From positions 1 to 64,000 of the forward strand of contig JASJCH010000018.1 in NCBI GenBank assembly GCA_030066075.1: a stretch of DNA of 64,000 nt, read 5' to 3'. The stretch is from Woeseiaceae bacterium (GTDB lineage Bacteria > Pseudomonadota > Gammaproteobacteria > Steroidobacterales > Woeseiaceae). The translations under genes and the position numbers were made by a program. Below, in pieces: positions 43,445-50,389 of the stretch (the first letter of the stretch is position 1; each line of letters starts with the position of its first letter). The notes beneath the pieces were generated by a model. That model was not told where the DNA came from. It worked only from the letters and a program-made list of their open reading frames with translations, and searched no databases.

Positions 43445-43722
43445 TGCCCGGCTCCCTCTTCTGCTTCGCCGCGACTGGTGCGGGTGCGGAAGAACTCGAG
43501 CACGGCGAAGACGCCGATGAAATTGATCAACGCATACGCGAGCGCCAGGTCCAGGAAGTCCGGCCGGCCAAACAGGAACGCGATGACCGAGACGAGGAGT
43601 ACCGTCTTCGTGCCGAACATGTTCACGGCCAGTACCCGGTCGTAAACCGAGGGTCCGATGACGGCCCGCGCCAGGGCGAGTCCCATCGTGACCAGCGTCG
43701 CGAGTGTGACTGCGTAATACAT
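43441..43722 (-). CDS. mrpF: Mrp complex subunit F
   Basis: The 93-residue protein has three membrane helices and the MnhF motif ARAVIGPSVYDRVLAVNMFGTKTVLLVSVIAF, followed by FLDLALAYALINFIGVFAVLEFF. It starts 2 bases after MrpE and overlaps MrpG by 4 bases. Confidence 0.93.
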   Translation of the reverse strand: MYYAVTLATLVTMGLALARAVIGPSVYDRVLAVNMFGTKTVLLVSVIAFLFGRPDFLDLALAYALINFIGVFAVLEFFRTRTSRGEAEEGAGQ

Positions 43723-43724
43723 GC

Positions 43725-44246
43725 TCAGTCCTCGTGAATGGCGGCCACGCGCCGCAACATTTCGCCTTCTTCGAGCGCAGCGGCGCCCTCGGCCGTCAGC
43801 GCATGCACGAGCAGGCGACCATCGGAGGCATCCAGGGTCAGCGTGCCGGGCGTCAATGTGATGGAGTTGCCGAGCAGTACCTGGTCAACAGGGGAGAGCT
43901 GGCTGGCGTCGATTTCGATGACCTTTGTCGATAGCCGCAGGTCGCGCGACAGCACGATGCGCGCAACCTCCAGGCTCGACTTGACGATCTCCTTGAGCAG
44001 CCAGCCCCAGAATGCAATGACGCGAAGATTGAAGCGCAACGCGAACACGCTGGTGTCGAAGTAGCCCATACGAATCGCGATCAAGGCGGCGACGGCACAG
44101 GAGAACACGCCCAGGCCCAGGAGCAGCGGCTTGAACATTCCCGACCACAGTACCCACGCCGCGATCAGCAGCGCTATGAACAACAAATAGGCGCTGAAGT
44201 GCCCGGCGCCGCCCGGCGCCGTTGGTTTGTCAACGGGTTGTTTCAT
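43725..44246 (-). CDS. mrpE: Mrp complex subunit E
   Basis: The 173-residue protein has two membrane helices (about 20-58), then a cytoplasmic domain with the MnhE pattern FWGWLLKEIVKSSLEVARIVLS and LLGNSITLTPGTLTLDASDGRLLVHAL. Its ATG overlaps the TGA of the Rap1a/Tai-like gene (ATGA), which makes that gene part of the same operon. It is the first recognisable Mrp subunit in transcription order; classical operons start with A. Confidence 0.93.
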   Translation of the reverse strand: MKQPVDKPTAPGGAGHFSAYLLFIALLIAAWVLWSGMFKPLLLGLGVFSCAVAALIAIRMGYFDTSVFALRFNLRVIAFWGWLLKEIVKSSLEVARIVLSRDLRLSTKVIEIDASQLSPVDQVLLGNSITLTPGTLTLDASDGRLLVHALTAEGAAALEEGEMLRRVAAIHED

Positions 44247-44707
44247 TCTTCCTCGGTTGCGTCGCAGGGGAACTGCATGCGCAAAGTGGCGTAGACGAAG
44301 TCCCTGGCAAGCGGCTGATTGACGACACGATCGGCGTTTTCGAGGTCTGCAACCACCAGCTCGACGACGGTCCTCAACGGCACGGGCTCGCCCAGGCAGA
44401 ACTCGGCGTAATACGTTTCGAAGCGCTCAACGCGGCGGCCGAGGCGGGTCCGCGTAGCGCGCTGGCTGAACGACTCGCTGGCCTCGTACTCGGCGGACAC
44501 GTTGTTGGTGACGCGCTCATCGGTCGCGACCGCGCCGTCGATGAAACCCTGGATGTAACGGACGCAGAACACGCCGTCGACGCTTTCGGGTTGCTCCTCG
44601 TAATAGATGCAGTGCGACACCAGCTCTTCCGTGGACAGAGCTTCCACGGCGTTGGCGTTAGACAATGCCAGTAGGGCAAGGCCACAAAGAATGAATACTC
44701 GGTACAT
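44243..44707 (-). CDS. Exported Rap1a/Tai-like protein within the Mrp-Sbt operon
   Basis: The 154-residue protein has a signal peptide (MYRVFILCGLALLALSNANA). The mature domain shows four Cys and the Rap1a/Tai arrangement: LVSHCIYYEE, FCVRYIQGFIDGAVATDERV, YYAEFCLGEPV, RDFVYATLRMQFPCD. In that family some members are periplasmic immunity proteins against type VI effectors, but no effector or secretion genes are present here, and many members are of unknown role. Its coupling to mrpE suggests a periplasmic accessory function for the complex (inference). It lies 21 bases after the regulator gene. Confidence 0.75.
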   Translation of the reverse strand: MYRVFILCGLALLALSNANAVEALSTEELVSHCIYYEEQPESVDGVFCVRYIQGFIDGAVATDERVTNNVSAEYEASESFSQRATRTRLGRRVERFETYYAEFCLGEPVPLRTVVELVVADLENADRVVNQPLARDFVYATLRMQFPCDATEEE

Positions 44708-44728
44708 TTCGGTCTCCCCAGCCCGACC

Positions 44729-45067
44729 TCAGCTCGACATGCGGGCGTTGTAGTTGGCGTGTTCTTTCTCCAGGCGCCGCACACGGGCGGGCGACAGGAT
44801 GGTTTCCAGTAGCTCACCGACCGTGCAGTGTTCCTCCAGCGGATGCCGCAGGTGAACGCTGGTGTCGATGATGTATGAATTGCGACGGCCGTGTTTCTCA
44901 CGACTCAGGATGCCGGCCTCGTCAAGGTGGCTGATGAGCCGCTGCGCGCTGCGCTCGGTGATGCCGACCCGTTCCGCGACCTCGCGCAATGTGGCCTCGG
45001 GCGTCTCCGCCAGGCAAACCAGCACGTGCGCGTAGTTGCTAAAAAATGTCCAGTGCGAATCTGTCAC
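44729..45067 (-). CDS. Winged-helix (MarR/ArsR-like) regulator heading the Mrp-Sbt operon
   Basis: The 112-residue protein starts at GTG (45067). It has a helix-turn-helix (about 25-55, ATLREVAERVGITERSAQRLISHLDEAGIL) and wing (SREKHGRRNSYIID), followed by a helical tail. This small stand-alone winged helix lacks an obvious ligand domain. As the first gene of the operon, with repeats just upstream, it is a likely autoregulator of the Mrp-SbtAB genes. The signal could be Na+, pH or inorganic carbon; nothing in the sequence decides this. Confidence 0.85.
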   Translation of the reverse strand: MTDSHWTFFSNYAHVLVCLAETPEATLREVAERVGITERSAQRLISHLDEAGILSREKHGRRNSYIIDTSVHLRHPLEEHCTVGELLETILSPARVRRLEKEHANYNARMSS

Positions 45068-45095
45068 GTCTGCACTCTCGCTATTGAATACGGAA

Positions 45096-45101
45096 ATTAT
45101 A
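45096..45101 (-). promoter_or_regulatory. TATAAT -10 box of the Mrp-Sbt operon
   Basis: A perfect TATAAT on the minus strand lies 28 bases upstream of the regulator's GTG, predicting a start of transcription near 45089. The -35 region at 17-base spacing reads TTTATT, a poor match, suggesting dependence on an activator; the repeats at 45128-45163 lie about 39-74 bases upstream of the predicted start. Confidence 0.55.
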
Positions 45102-45127
45102 CGACACTAAAAACAAGAAATAAATAT

Positions 45128-45163
45128 CCGGACAAATAAAACCGGACAATTATTTCATAATTG
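45128..45163. promoter_or_regulatory. Candidate operators: TTGTCCGG direct repeat and a 17-base palindrome
   Basis: CCGGACAA occurs at 45128-45135 and 45142-45149, a 14-base period. Overlapping the second copy, CAATTAT-TTC-ATAATTG (45147-45163) is a perfect 7-base inverted repeat. The region is strikingly AT-rich against a GC-rich window. The most likely ligand is the winged-helix protein encoded next to it. Confidence 0.5.
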
Positions 45164-45169
45164 TGACAA

Positions 45170-45197
45170 GGGTCCGCCAGACCCGCATCGCTGCGGG
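45170..45197 (-). terminator. Two mutually exclusive hairpins after the hibernation factor gene
   Basis: CCCGCA-TCGC-TGCGGG (45182-45197) and GGGTC-CGCCA-GACCC (45170-45184) share bases and cannot form at once. The first begins 17 bases after the stop of the gene ending at 45215. No T-run follows on the minus strand, so termination is uncertain, but the position would insulate the Mrp promoter from readthrough. Confidence 0.35.
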
Positions 45198-45214
45198 CCT
45201 AAAGGGGATGGCGG

Positions 45215-45583
45215 TTAGACGTTGGCCGCGGGATAGCGGCCGAAAACGTGGAATTTCTGCGGAACGCGCGCCTCGGCGACCTGCTTCGAGCGCTCGAGTT
45301 GGCGGTCTACGGCGCGCGCCGAGTCCGAGATACTGCGGCGAATGGCTGCGTAGAGGTTGTCGTCAACAATCTCGGCTGCCAGCGCGCGGTGATTGCGCAG
45401 GTCAACGCGCACAACCGCTTTCATGTCGTAGCGGTCGCGGGTTTGGTGAATCGCCTCGAGTCGTGCGTCGACCGAGACGATCTCGTCAGCCACATGGCCG
45501 AACTCATTGCGCAGCGTGTCTTCCACGTACTCGCAGATGTCGTCGGTCAGTTGCACGTTGTAACTGCTGGTCGAGATGATCAT
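45215..45583 (-). CDS. Ribosome hibernation promoting factor (HPF/RaiA family)
   Basis: The 122-residue protein has the HPF fold: an N-terminal strand MIISTSSYNVQLTDDICEYVEDTLRNEFGH, a strand VSVDARLEAIHQTRDRYDMKAVVRVDL and a helix EIVDDNLYAAIRRSISDSARAVDRQLERSK. It lacks the long C-terminal dimerisation domain, so it is the short type that binds the 30S decoding centre in stationary phase. It has an independent position between the DevBCA operon and the Mrp promoter, 52 bases after the ATPase gene. The specific subgroup (HPF or RaiA) is not resolved. Confidence 0.85.
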   Translation of the reverse strand: MIISTSSYNVQLTDDICEYVEDTLRNEFGHVADEIVSVDARLEAIHQTRDRYDMKAVVRVDLRNHRALAAEIVDDNLYAAIRRSISDSARAVDRQLERSKQVAEARVPQKFHVFGRYPAANV

Positions 45584-45635
45584 GAACGCAGGATAGCAAT
45601 CCGCAAGGCAAGGACCAGTCGAAGTAATCGATACT

Positions 45636-46739
45636 TTAGTTCGGTTTTTTCGAGCTTATGTGCTTTGCCAGGCCGAACTCAGAGGCGATCGCCTCGATCT
45701 CCACGAGTTCCTCGCTCGTGACCTTGCCGTCGGCTCGTGCGATCGCGAAAAGGGACTCCATGAAGTGCTCGGCGCGCTCCTCGTCGAGCGCCGGGTTGTC
45801 CAGGCGATTGTCGAGGCCGGATTCGGTGCGCTTGAGCATCATGGACAACTCCATGATGAACTCGACCTCAGCGGGCTCCAGCCTGGCAACCTCGTGCAGG
45901 ATACGGCGCATCTCGGCACGCTCGCTGTCTCGGACCAGCCCGTCAGAGTAGGCGATGCGGGCGAGGGCGAAGGAGAATGACGCGAGGTAGTTGGCCGAGT
46001 CCGGGTCGTGCTTCTCGAGCAGGTTGAGCATGCGACTGGTGCCCTCCGAGACGACCTCACTCAGCGGTCGCATGTGCCCGTCCTCGAGATGCAGGATGCG
46101 GTCGGCGACGTCGAGGATGCGATTGTCGTGGGTCACGAGAATAACCGCCGAACCGTCTTCACGCGCCAGGTCCTCGATCAGCTCCACGACGTAACGGCCC
46201 GTGTGCTTGTCCAGCGACGCCGTGGGCTCGTCGGCGAGGATGATCTGCGGGCGAGTCACGAGCGCCCGGGCAATGCCGGCGCGCTGTTTCTGGCCGCCCG
46301 ACAGTTCGCGTGGGTACTTGTGCTCGTGGTCTCTCAGGTCGACGCGATCGAGCACCTCGCCGATACGGTCGCGGGCCTCGCTGCCGCGGATGCCGGCCAG
46401 CTGTAGCGCCATGCGTACGTTCTGGTGAATCGTCAGGCTGTCGAGCAGGTTGTGGGACTGGAAGATATAGCCCATCTTGCGGCGCGCTTTGATCAGCGCG
46501 CGCTCCTTCGCGTTGAGCAATTCCTCGCCGAGCACCTTGACGCTGCCGACCTGGGCGGAGCGCAGTGCGCCGATGAGCGTCAACAAAGTCGTTTTACCCG
46601 AGCCGGACGGCCCGGTGAGGATAACGATCTGGCCCGCCTCGATCTGCGCGTCGACGTCGAACAGGATCTGCTTTTTCAGGGCGCCCTTGCCATAGGAGTA
46701 CGACACCTTCTCCAGGGCAATGCGGGTGTCGCCGGCCAT
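45636..46739 (-). CDS. devA: DevA-type ABC exporter ATPase with C-terminal TerB-like domain
   Basis: The start is the ATG at 46739, which shares one base with the permease stop; 367 residues. The ATPase domain (1-225) has Walker A GPSGSGKTT (43-51), signature LSGGQKQR, Walker B IILADEP and switch LVTHD, typical of MacB/LolD/DevA ATPases. About 130 further residues are not part of such ATPases: they form helices with ARIAYSDGLVRDSERAEMRR and FAIARADGKVTSEELVEIEA, resembling TerB/TerB-like DG-x(5)-E modules. A fused sensor of ions or redox state is plausible but unproven. It forms a three-gene operon with the permease and adaptor. Confidence 0.88.
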   Translation of the reverse strand: MAGDTRIALEKVSYSYGKGALKKQILFDVDAQIEAGQIVILTGPSGSGKTTLLTLIGALRSAQVGSVKVLGEELLNAKERALIKARRKMGYIFQSHNLLDSLTIHQNVRMALQLAGIRGSEARDRIGEVLDRVDLRDHEHKYPRELSGGQKQRAGIARALVTRPQIILADEPTASLDKHTGRYVVELIEDLAREDGSAVILVTHDNRILDVADRILHLEDGHMRPLSEVVSEGTSRMLNLLEKHDPDSANYLASFSFALARIAYSDGLVRDSERAEMRRILHEVARLEPAEVEFIMELSMMLKRTESGLDNRLDNPALDEERAEHFMESLFAIARADGKVTSEELVEIEAIASEFGLAKHISSKKPN

Positions 46740-47896
46740 CAGAATATCTCCGCCGGGTCGGCCGCGCGCAGCTTGCGCAGCGCCATGATGCCCGATACGG
46801 CGCACATCGCCACCGTGAGAGCAAATACGCCCAGCGCGCTCTGGACGCTCATCTCCAGCGGCAGTCGCGTCGCGTCGGCGCCCCGGGAAAACACCAGGTA
46901 CGCGACGCCCATGCCCGGAATGAAGCCGAGCACCGCCAGGATGACCGCTTGCTGCAGCACCACGTTGCGCAGGTAGCCGTGGGTGTAGCCCATCGCCTTG
47001 AGCGTGGCGTATTCCTTCAGGTGGTCCTGCACATCGGAAAACAGGATCTGGTAAACGATAATCAGCCCGACGATCAGGCCCATCACTGCGCCGAATGCGA
47101 AGATGTAGCCGATCGGCGTCGTCTTGTTCCAGTACTCCCTCTCGAGATCCATGAACTCGTCCCGTGTCAGGACCAGGACGTCCTGAGGAATGGTCGCCAC
47201 GATGCGGGCCTGCACGTCGGCGGCATCGGCGCCCGGCGCGAGCTTGATCAGCCCGAAATCGATGGCCGAGCGCTTGCGAGTCGGCAATATGCGCAGGAAA
47301 TTCAGGTCGGAGGTAATCACACCGCCGTCGAGGCCGAACGACGTGCCGATTTCATACATGCCGGCAATGTCGACGCGGCGATCGTTGATTTCAGCGCTCA
47401 CGGGCTGGCCGGCGTCGAGCATCTCCCGCACCGGGCCGTATTCGTCACGGCCACGCCGGTCGAAGATCACCTTGTCCGGCTGCTTGATGGCCTCGAACTG
47501 CTCGTCACTCAGCAGTCGCTCGAACCCGGGTTCGCTCGGGTCGAAACCGATTGCGAGGATGTTGCGGGCATTCGACGGGTCCGACGGGTTGCGCCAGCTC
47601 ACGAGCCGCATGTAGACGGCCGTAGCCGACTCCACGCCCTCGAAACCCAGCACCTGGTAAGCGCGCGACCGGGCGAACTGTTTGGACGACACCAGGAAGT
47701 CGGTTTTCGGACTCACCATGACGAGGTCGTAGTCCATGGCCGTGTGGTAGCGCACGGCGCTGACGAACAAGGCCTCGCGAAACTCGAGCTGCACGAATAT
47801 CAGGATCACGGCGAACGTGATGCCCGTGATCGCGGCGAACAGCCGCAGCTTTTGCGCCTTCAGCTGCAGCCAGCCGAGCGGGAGCGAGCCGAACAT
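46739..47896 (-). CDS. devC: DevC-type ABC exporter permease (FtsX-like)
   Basis: The 385-residue protein has four membrane helices, one at the N terminus (LRLFAAITGITFAVILIFVQLEF) and three at the C terminus, flanking a periplasmic domain of about 220 residues. The opening GWLQLKAQKLRLFAAITGITFAVILIF is diagnostic of DevC. In cyanobacteria DevBCA exports glycolipids with TolC; the substrate here is unknown. It overlaps the adaptor stop by one base and the ATPase start by one base. Confidence 0.9.
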   Translation of the reverse strand: MFGSLPLGWLQLKAQKLRLFAAITGITFAVILIFVQLEFREALFVSAVRYHTAMDYDLVMVSPKTDFLVSSKQFARSRAYQVLGFEGVESATAVYMRLVSWRNPSDPSNARNILAIGFDPSEPGFERLLSDEQFEAIKQPDKVIFDRRGRDEYGPVREMLDAGQPVSAEINDRRVDIAGMYEIGTSFGLDGGVITSDLNFLRILPTRKRSAIDFGLIKLAPGADAADVQARIVATIPQDVLVLTRDEFMDLEREYWNKTTPIGYIFAFGAVMGLIVGLIIVYQILFSDVQDHLKEYATLKAMGYTHGYLRNVVLQQAVILAVLGFIPGMGVAYLVFSRGADATRLPLEMSVQSALGVFALTVAMCAVSGIMALRKLRAADPAEIF

Positions 47897-48678
47897 CAGG
47901 GATAGATCTCGACCTTGACCTGCATATTCGTGAAGCGCGATACGGCTTCACTGTCGTCGAGCAGGATGAAGACCTCGACGACCCGGGCATCGGTCTTGGC
48001 GATCGGGTCGGTGCCGATAGCATCAAGTCGACCGACCTTCAGCGCGACGCGCTCGACTTTGCCGGACAGTTCCGTCTCCATCGCGGGTACCTGCACGGTC
48101 GCGCGCTGGCCGGCCTTAACCTGGGTGATATCGGTCTCATAGACCTCGGCAACGGCGTACATGCGATCCGTGCGGCCGAGCTCCATGATGCCCTCGGGAC
48201 CCACGCGTTCCCCTGGGTAAGCGTGGATCTCGAGCACCTGGGCGCGCACTGGCGAGCGGACCACGGCGAGTTCGAGGTTGGCCTCGGCGGCGGCCAGGTC
48301 GGCGATCGCGATGTCGAGTTCCATGCGAGCTTCGTCGAGTGCGGAACGACTCGTCGACGAGGTTCGGGACAGGTCCTCTTGCCGGGCCAGCTCGCTGCGC
48401 GCATTGGCGAGTATGGCATTGAGCCGCTGCACCTCGGCGCCGCGCAGCGCGTAGCTGTCGAGACGGGCAATCACCTGGTCCTTGTCCACCCAGTCGCCTT
48501 CGCCAACTTCGAGTGTTTTCAGGACGGCGCCCGTAAAGCCGCTGCCGGACGGTCCGGAGAGTTCCACCACGCCGTTCTCGGGCTCGAGCCTTCCAAGGCT
48601 CGATATGACCCGTTCGGCAGAGGCGGGCAGCGCGAGTAGCAGGCACAGCAACGGCGCGAGCAGGATACGTAGGCGCAT
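47896..48678 (-). CDS. devB: DevB-type periplasmic adaptor (HlyD family)
   Basis: The ATG at 48678 (with GGGGA 7 bases upstream) gives 260 residues with a signal or anchor (ILLAPLLCLLLALPASA). Then ISSLGRLEPENGVVELSGPSGSGFTGAVLKTLEVGEGDWVDKDQVIARLD and LAVVRSPVRAQVLEIHAYPGERVG form the lipoyl halves around a coiled coil (about 85-130). It is shorter than typical RND adaptors and matches DevB in the GRLEP opening. The operon begins here; the DNA upstream to 48790 is shared with the GH13 gene. Confidence 0.88.
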   Translation of the reverse strand: MRLRILLAPLLCLLLALPASAERVISSLGRLEPENGVVELSGPSGSGFTGAVLKTLEVGEGDWVDKDQVIARLDSYALRGAEVQRLNAILANARSELARQEDLSRTSSTSRSALDEARMELDIAIADLAAAEANLELAVVRSPVRAQVLEIHAYPGERVGPEGIMELGRTDRMYAVAEVYETDITQVKAGQRATVQVPAMETELSGKVERVALKVGRLDAIGTDPIAKTDARVVEVFILLDDSEAVSRFTNMQVKVEIYP

Positions 48679-48790
48679 CGATATTTCCCCGGTGTTCTTG
48701 TTGTTATTGACCATCATTTTGGACTGCGGGGGATATTTCGCAAGTCAGGCCCTGTAGCAACCGCTATTCACCGTCCTTTATGATGCGGCG

Positions 48791-50389
48791 ATGACCAACG
48801 AGGAGTGGTGGCGCGGCGCCGTCATCTACCAGATCTATCCGCGCAGTTTCCTGGACACCAATGGTGACGGTGTCGGCGACCTCGCGGGCATCGCGCAGAA
48901 GCTGGACTACGTCGCGAGCCTGGGCGTGGACGGGTTCTGGGTGTCGCCGTTCTTCACATCACCGATGAAGGACTTCGGCTACGACGTTGCCGACTACTGC
49001 GACGTCGACCCGCTGTTCGGGACGCTGGCTGACTTCGATGCCATGGTGGCCCGGGCGCACGAGCTGGGGCTCAAGGTCATCATTGACCAGGTCTATTCGC
49101 ACACCTCGGACCGGCATGCCTGGTTCGAGGAAAGCCGGCAGTCGCGCGACGGCCCGAAGTCTGACTGGTACGTCTGGGCCGATCCAAAGTCCGATGGCAC
49201 GCCGCCGAATAACTGGCAGTCCATCATGGGTATCCCGGCCTGGACCTGGGACGCGCGCCGGCAACAGTACTACCTGCACAATTACCTCGCGGAGCAGCCC
49301 GATCTGAACCTGCATAACCCCGACGTGCAGGACGCGCTGCTCGACGTGGCGCGATTCTGGCTGGACCGCGGCGTCGACGGGTTCCGGCTCGATGCCATCC
49401 ACTGCGGCATGCACGATCCGGAGCTGCGCGACAATCCGCCCGCCGTCGGCGAGGCCCGCGGCGAGACGCGCCCGTATTTCATGCAGACGCAGCAGTACAA
49501 CATGTGTCACGACGACCTGCCCAAGGTGCTCGAGCGGCTGCGTGAAGTCCTCGACACTTACGACGGCATCCTCACGGTGGCCGAGGTCGGTTCGCCCGAC
49601 CCGCTGCCGCTGATGAAGGACTACACGCAGGGTTCGCGGCGGCTCAACACGGCCTATGGGTTCGATTTCCTGAGCGCCCGGGAGCTGACCAAAGACCTCG
49701 TCGAAAGCACACTGGGCGGCTGGCCCGGAGATTCCGGCGAGGGCTGGCCGTCGTGGGCGTTCTCCAACCACGACGCGCCGCGCGTGGCCAGCCGGTGGTG
49801 CCAGGGCCTCGAGCACGGGCATCGCGTGCGGCTCATCGCGCTGCTGCAGGTGGCGCTGCGCGGCAACATGTTCCTCTACCAGGGCGAGGAGCTGGGACTG
49901 ACCCAGGCGACCATTCCGTTCGACAAGCTGCAAGACCCGGAAGGCATCAACAACTGGCCGCACGGACTGGGACGGGACGGGGCCCGCACGCCGATGCCGT
50001 GGCAATCCGCCGCGGTGCATGCAGGCTTCGGCGATCACGAGCCGTGGTTGCCCGTTGCCGATGAGCACTATCCGCTGGCGGTTGATGTCCAGGAGCAGGA
50101 CCCGGAGTCGTTGCTGAACGTGTTTCGACGACTGATCGACCTGCGCGAGCAGCATCCGGCGCTGCGCTACGGCGAGCTGGAATTTCTCGAGGCGCCAGGG
50201 ACTGTTCTCGCGTTCACTCGCAGCTACAAAGGACAGTCGCTAACTTGCGTCTTCAACTTCGGCGCTGCGGCCACCGCATGGTGCCCCGGAAACATCATCG
50301 TGCACGCCAGCGCAGGACTTGTTGATGACAACGTGAAGGACGGCGTGCCGGGCTGGTCCGGCTACATAGGGGAGGTGCGAGATGGCTGA
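48791..50389 (+). CDS. GH13 alpha-glucosidase (oligo-1,6-glucosidase-like)
   Basis: The 532-residue protein is an intracellular GH13 without a signal peptide. It has the Ca2+-binding DTNGDGVGD (22-30), then catalytic nucleophile D201 (GVDGFRLDAIH), acid/base E265 (LTVAEVGSPD) and transition-state stabiliser D328 (FSNHDAPR). The first conserved region is VIIDQVYSHTS. It should hydrolyse alpha-glucosidic bonds of short oligosaccharides. The first gene of a carbohydrate operon; no clear ribosome-binding site precedes the ATG, and TATGAT at 48779-48784 lies 6 bases before it, which may mean a leaderless transcript. It overlaps the P450 gene by 8 bases. Confidence 0.92.
   Translation: MTNEEWWRGAVIYQIYPRSFLDTNGDGVGDLAGIAQKLDYVASLGVDGFWVSPFFTSPMKDFGYDVADYCDVDPLFGTLADFDAMVARAHELGLKVIIDQVYSHTSDRHAWFEESRQSRDGPKSDWYVWADPKSDGTPPNNWQSIMGIPAWTWDARRQQYYLHNYLAEQPDLNLHNPDVQDALLDVARFWLDRGVDGFRLDAIHCGMHDPELRDNPPAVGEARGETRPYFMQTQQYNMCHDDLPKVLERLREVLDTYDGILTVAEVGSPDPLPLMKDYTQGSRRLNTAYGFDFLSARELTKDLVESTLGGWPGDSGEGWPSWAFSNHDAPRVASRWCQGLEHGHRVRLIALLQVALRGNMFLYQGEELGLTQATIPFDKLQDPEGINNWPHGLGRDGARTPMPWQSAAVHAGFGDHEPWLPVADEHYPLAVDVQEQDPESLLNVFRRLIDLREQHPALRYGELEFLEAPGTVLAFTRSYKGQSLTCVFNFGAAATAWCPGNIIVHASAGLVDDNVKDGVPGWSGYIGEVRDG

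Noticed and set aside
36887-43722. Respiratory complex I (nuo) or membrane-bound hydrogenase instead of Mrp
   Set aside because: No NuoB/C/D/H/I or hydrogenase subunits are present, and MrpE, F and G occur only in Mrp-type complexes and their close kin.
44243-44707. Type VI immunity function for the Rap1a/Tai-like gene
   Set aside because: There is no effector or secretion gene anywhere in the window, and the gene is coupled to mrpE, so only the family resemblance is kept.
48959-50155. 398-residue minus-strand ORF antisense to GH13
   Set aside because: No domain, and the plus strand has a complete GH13 active site.
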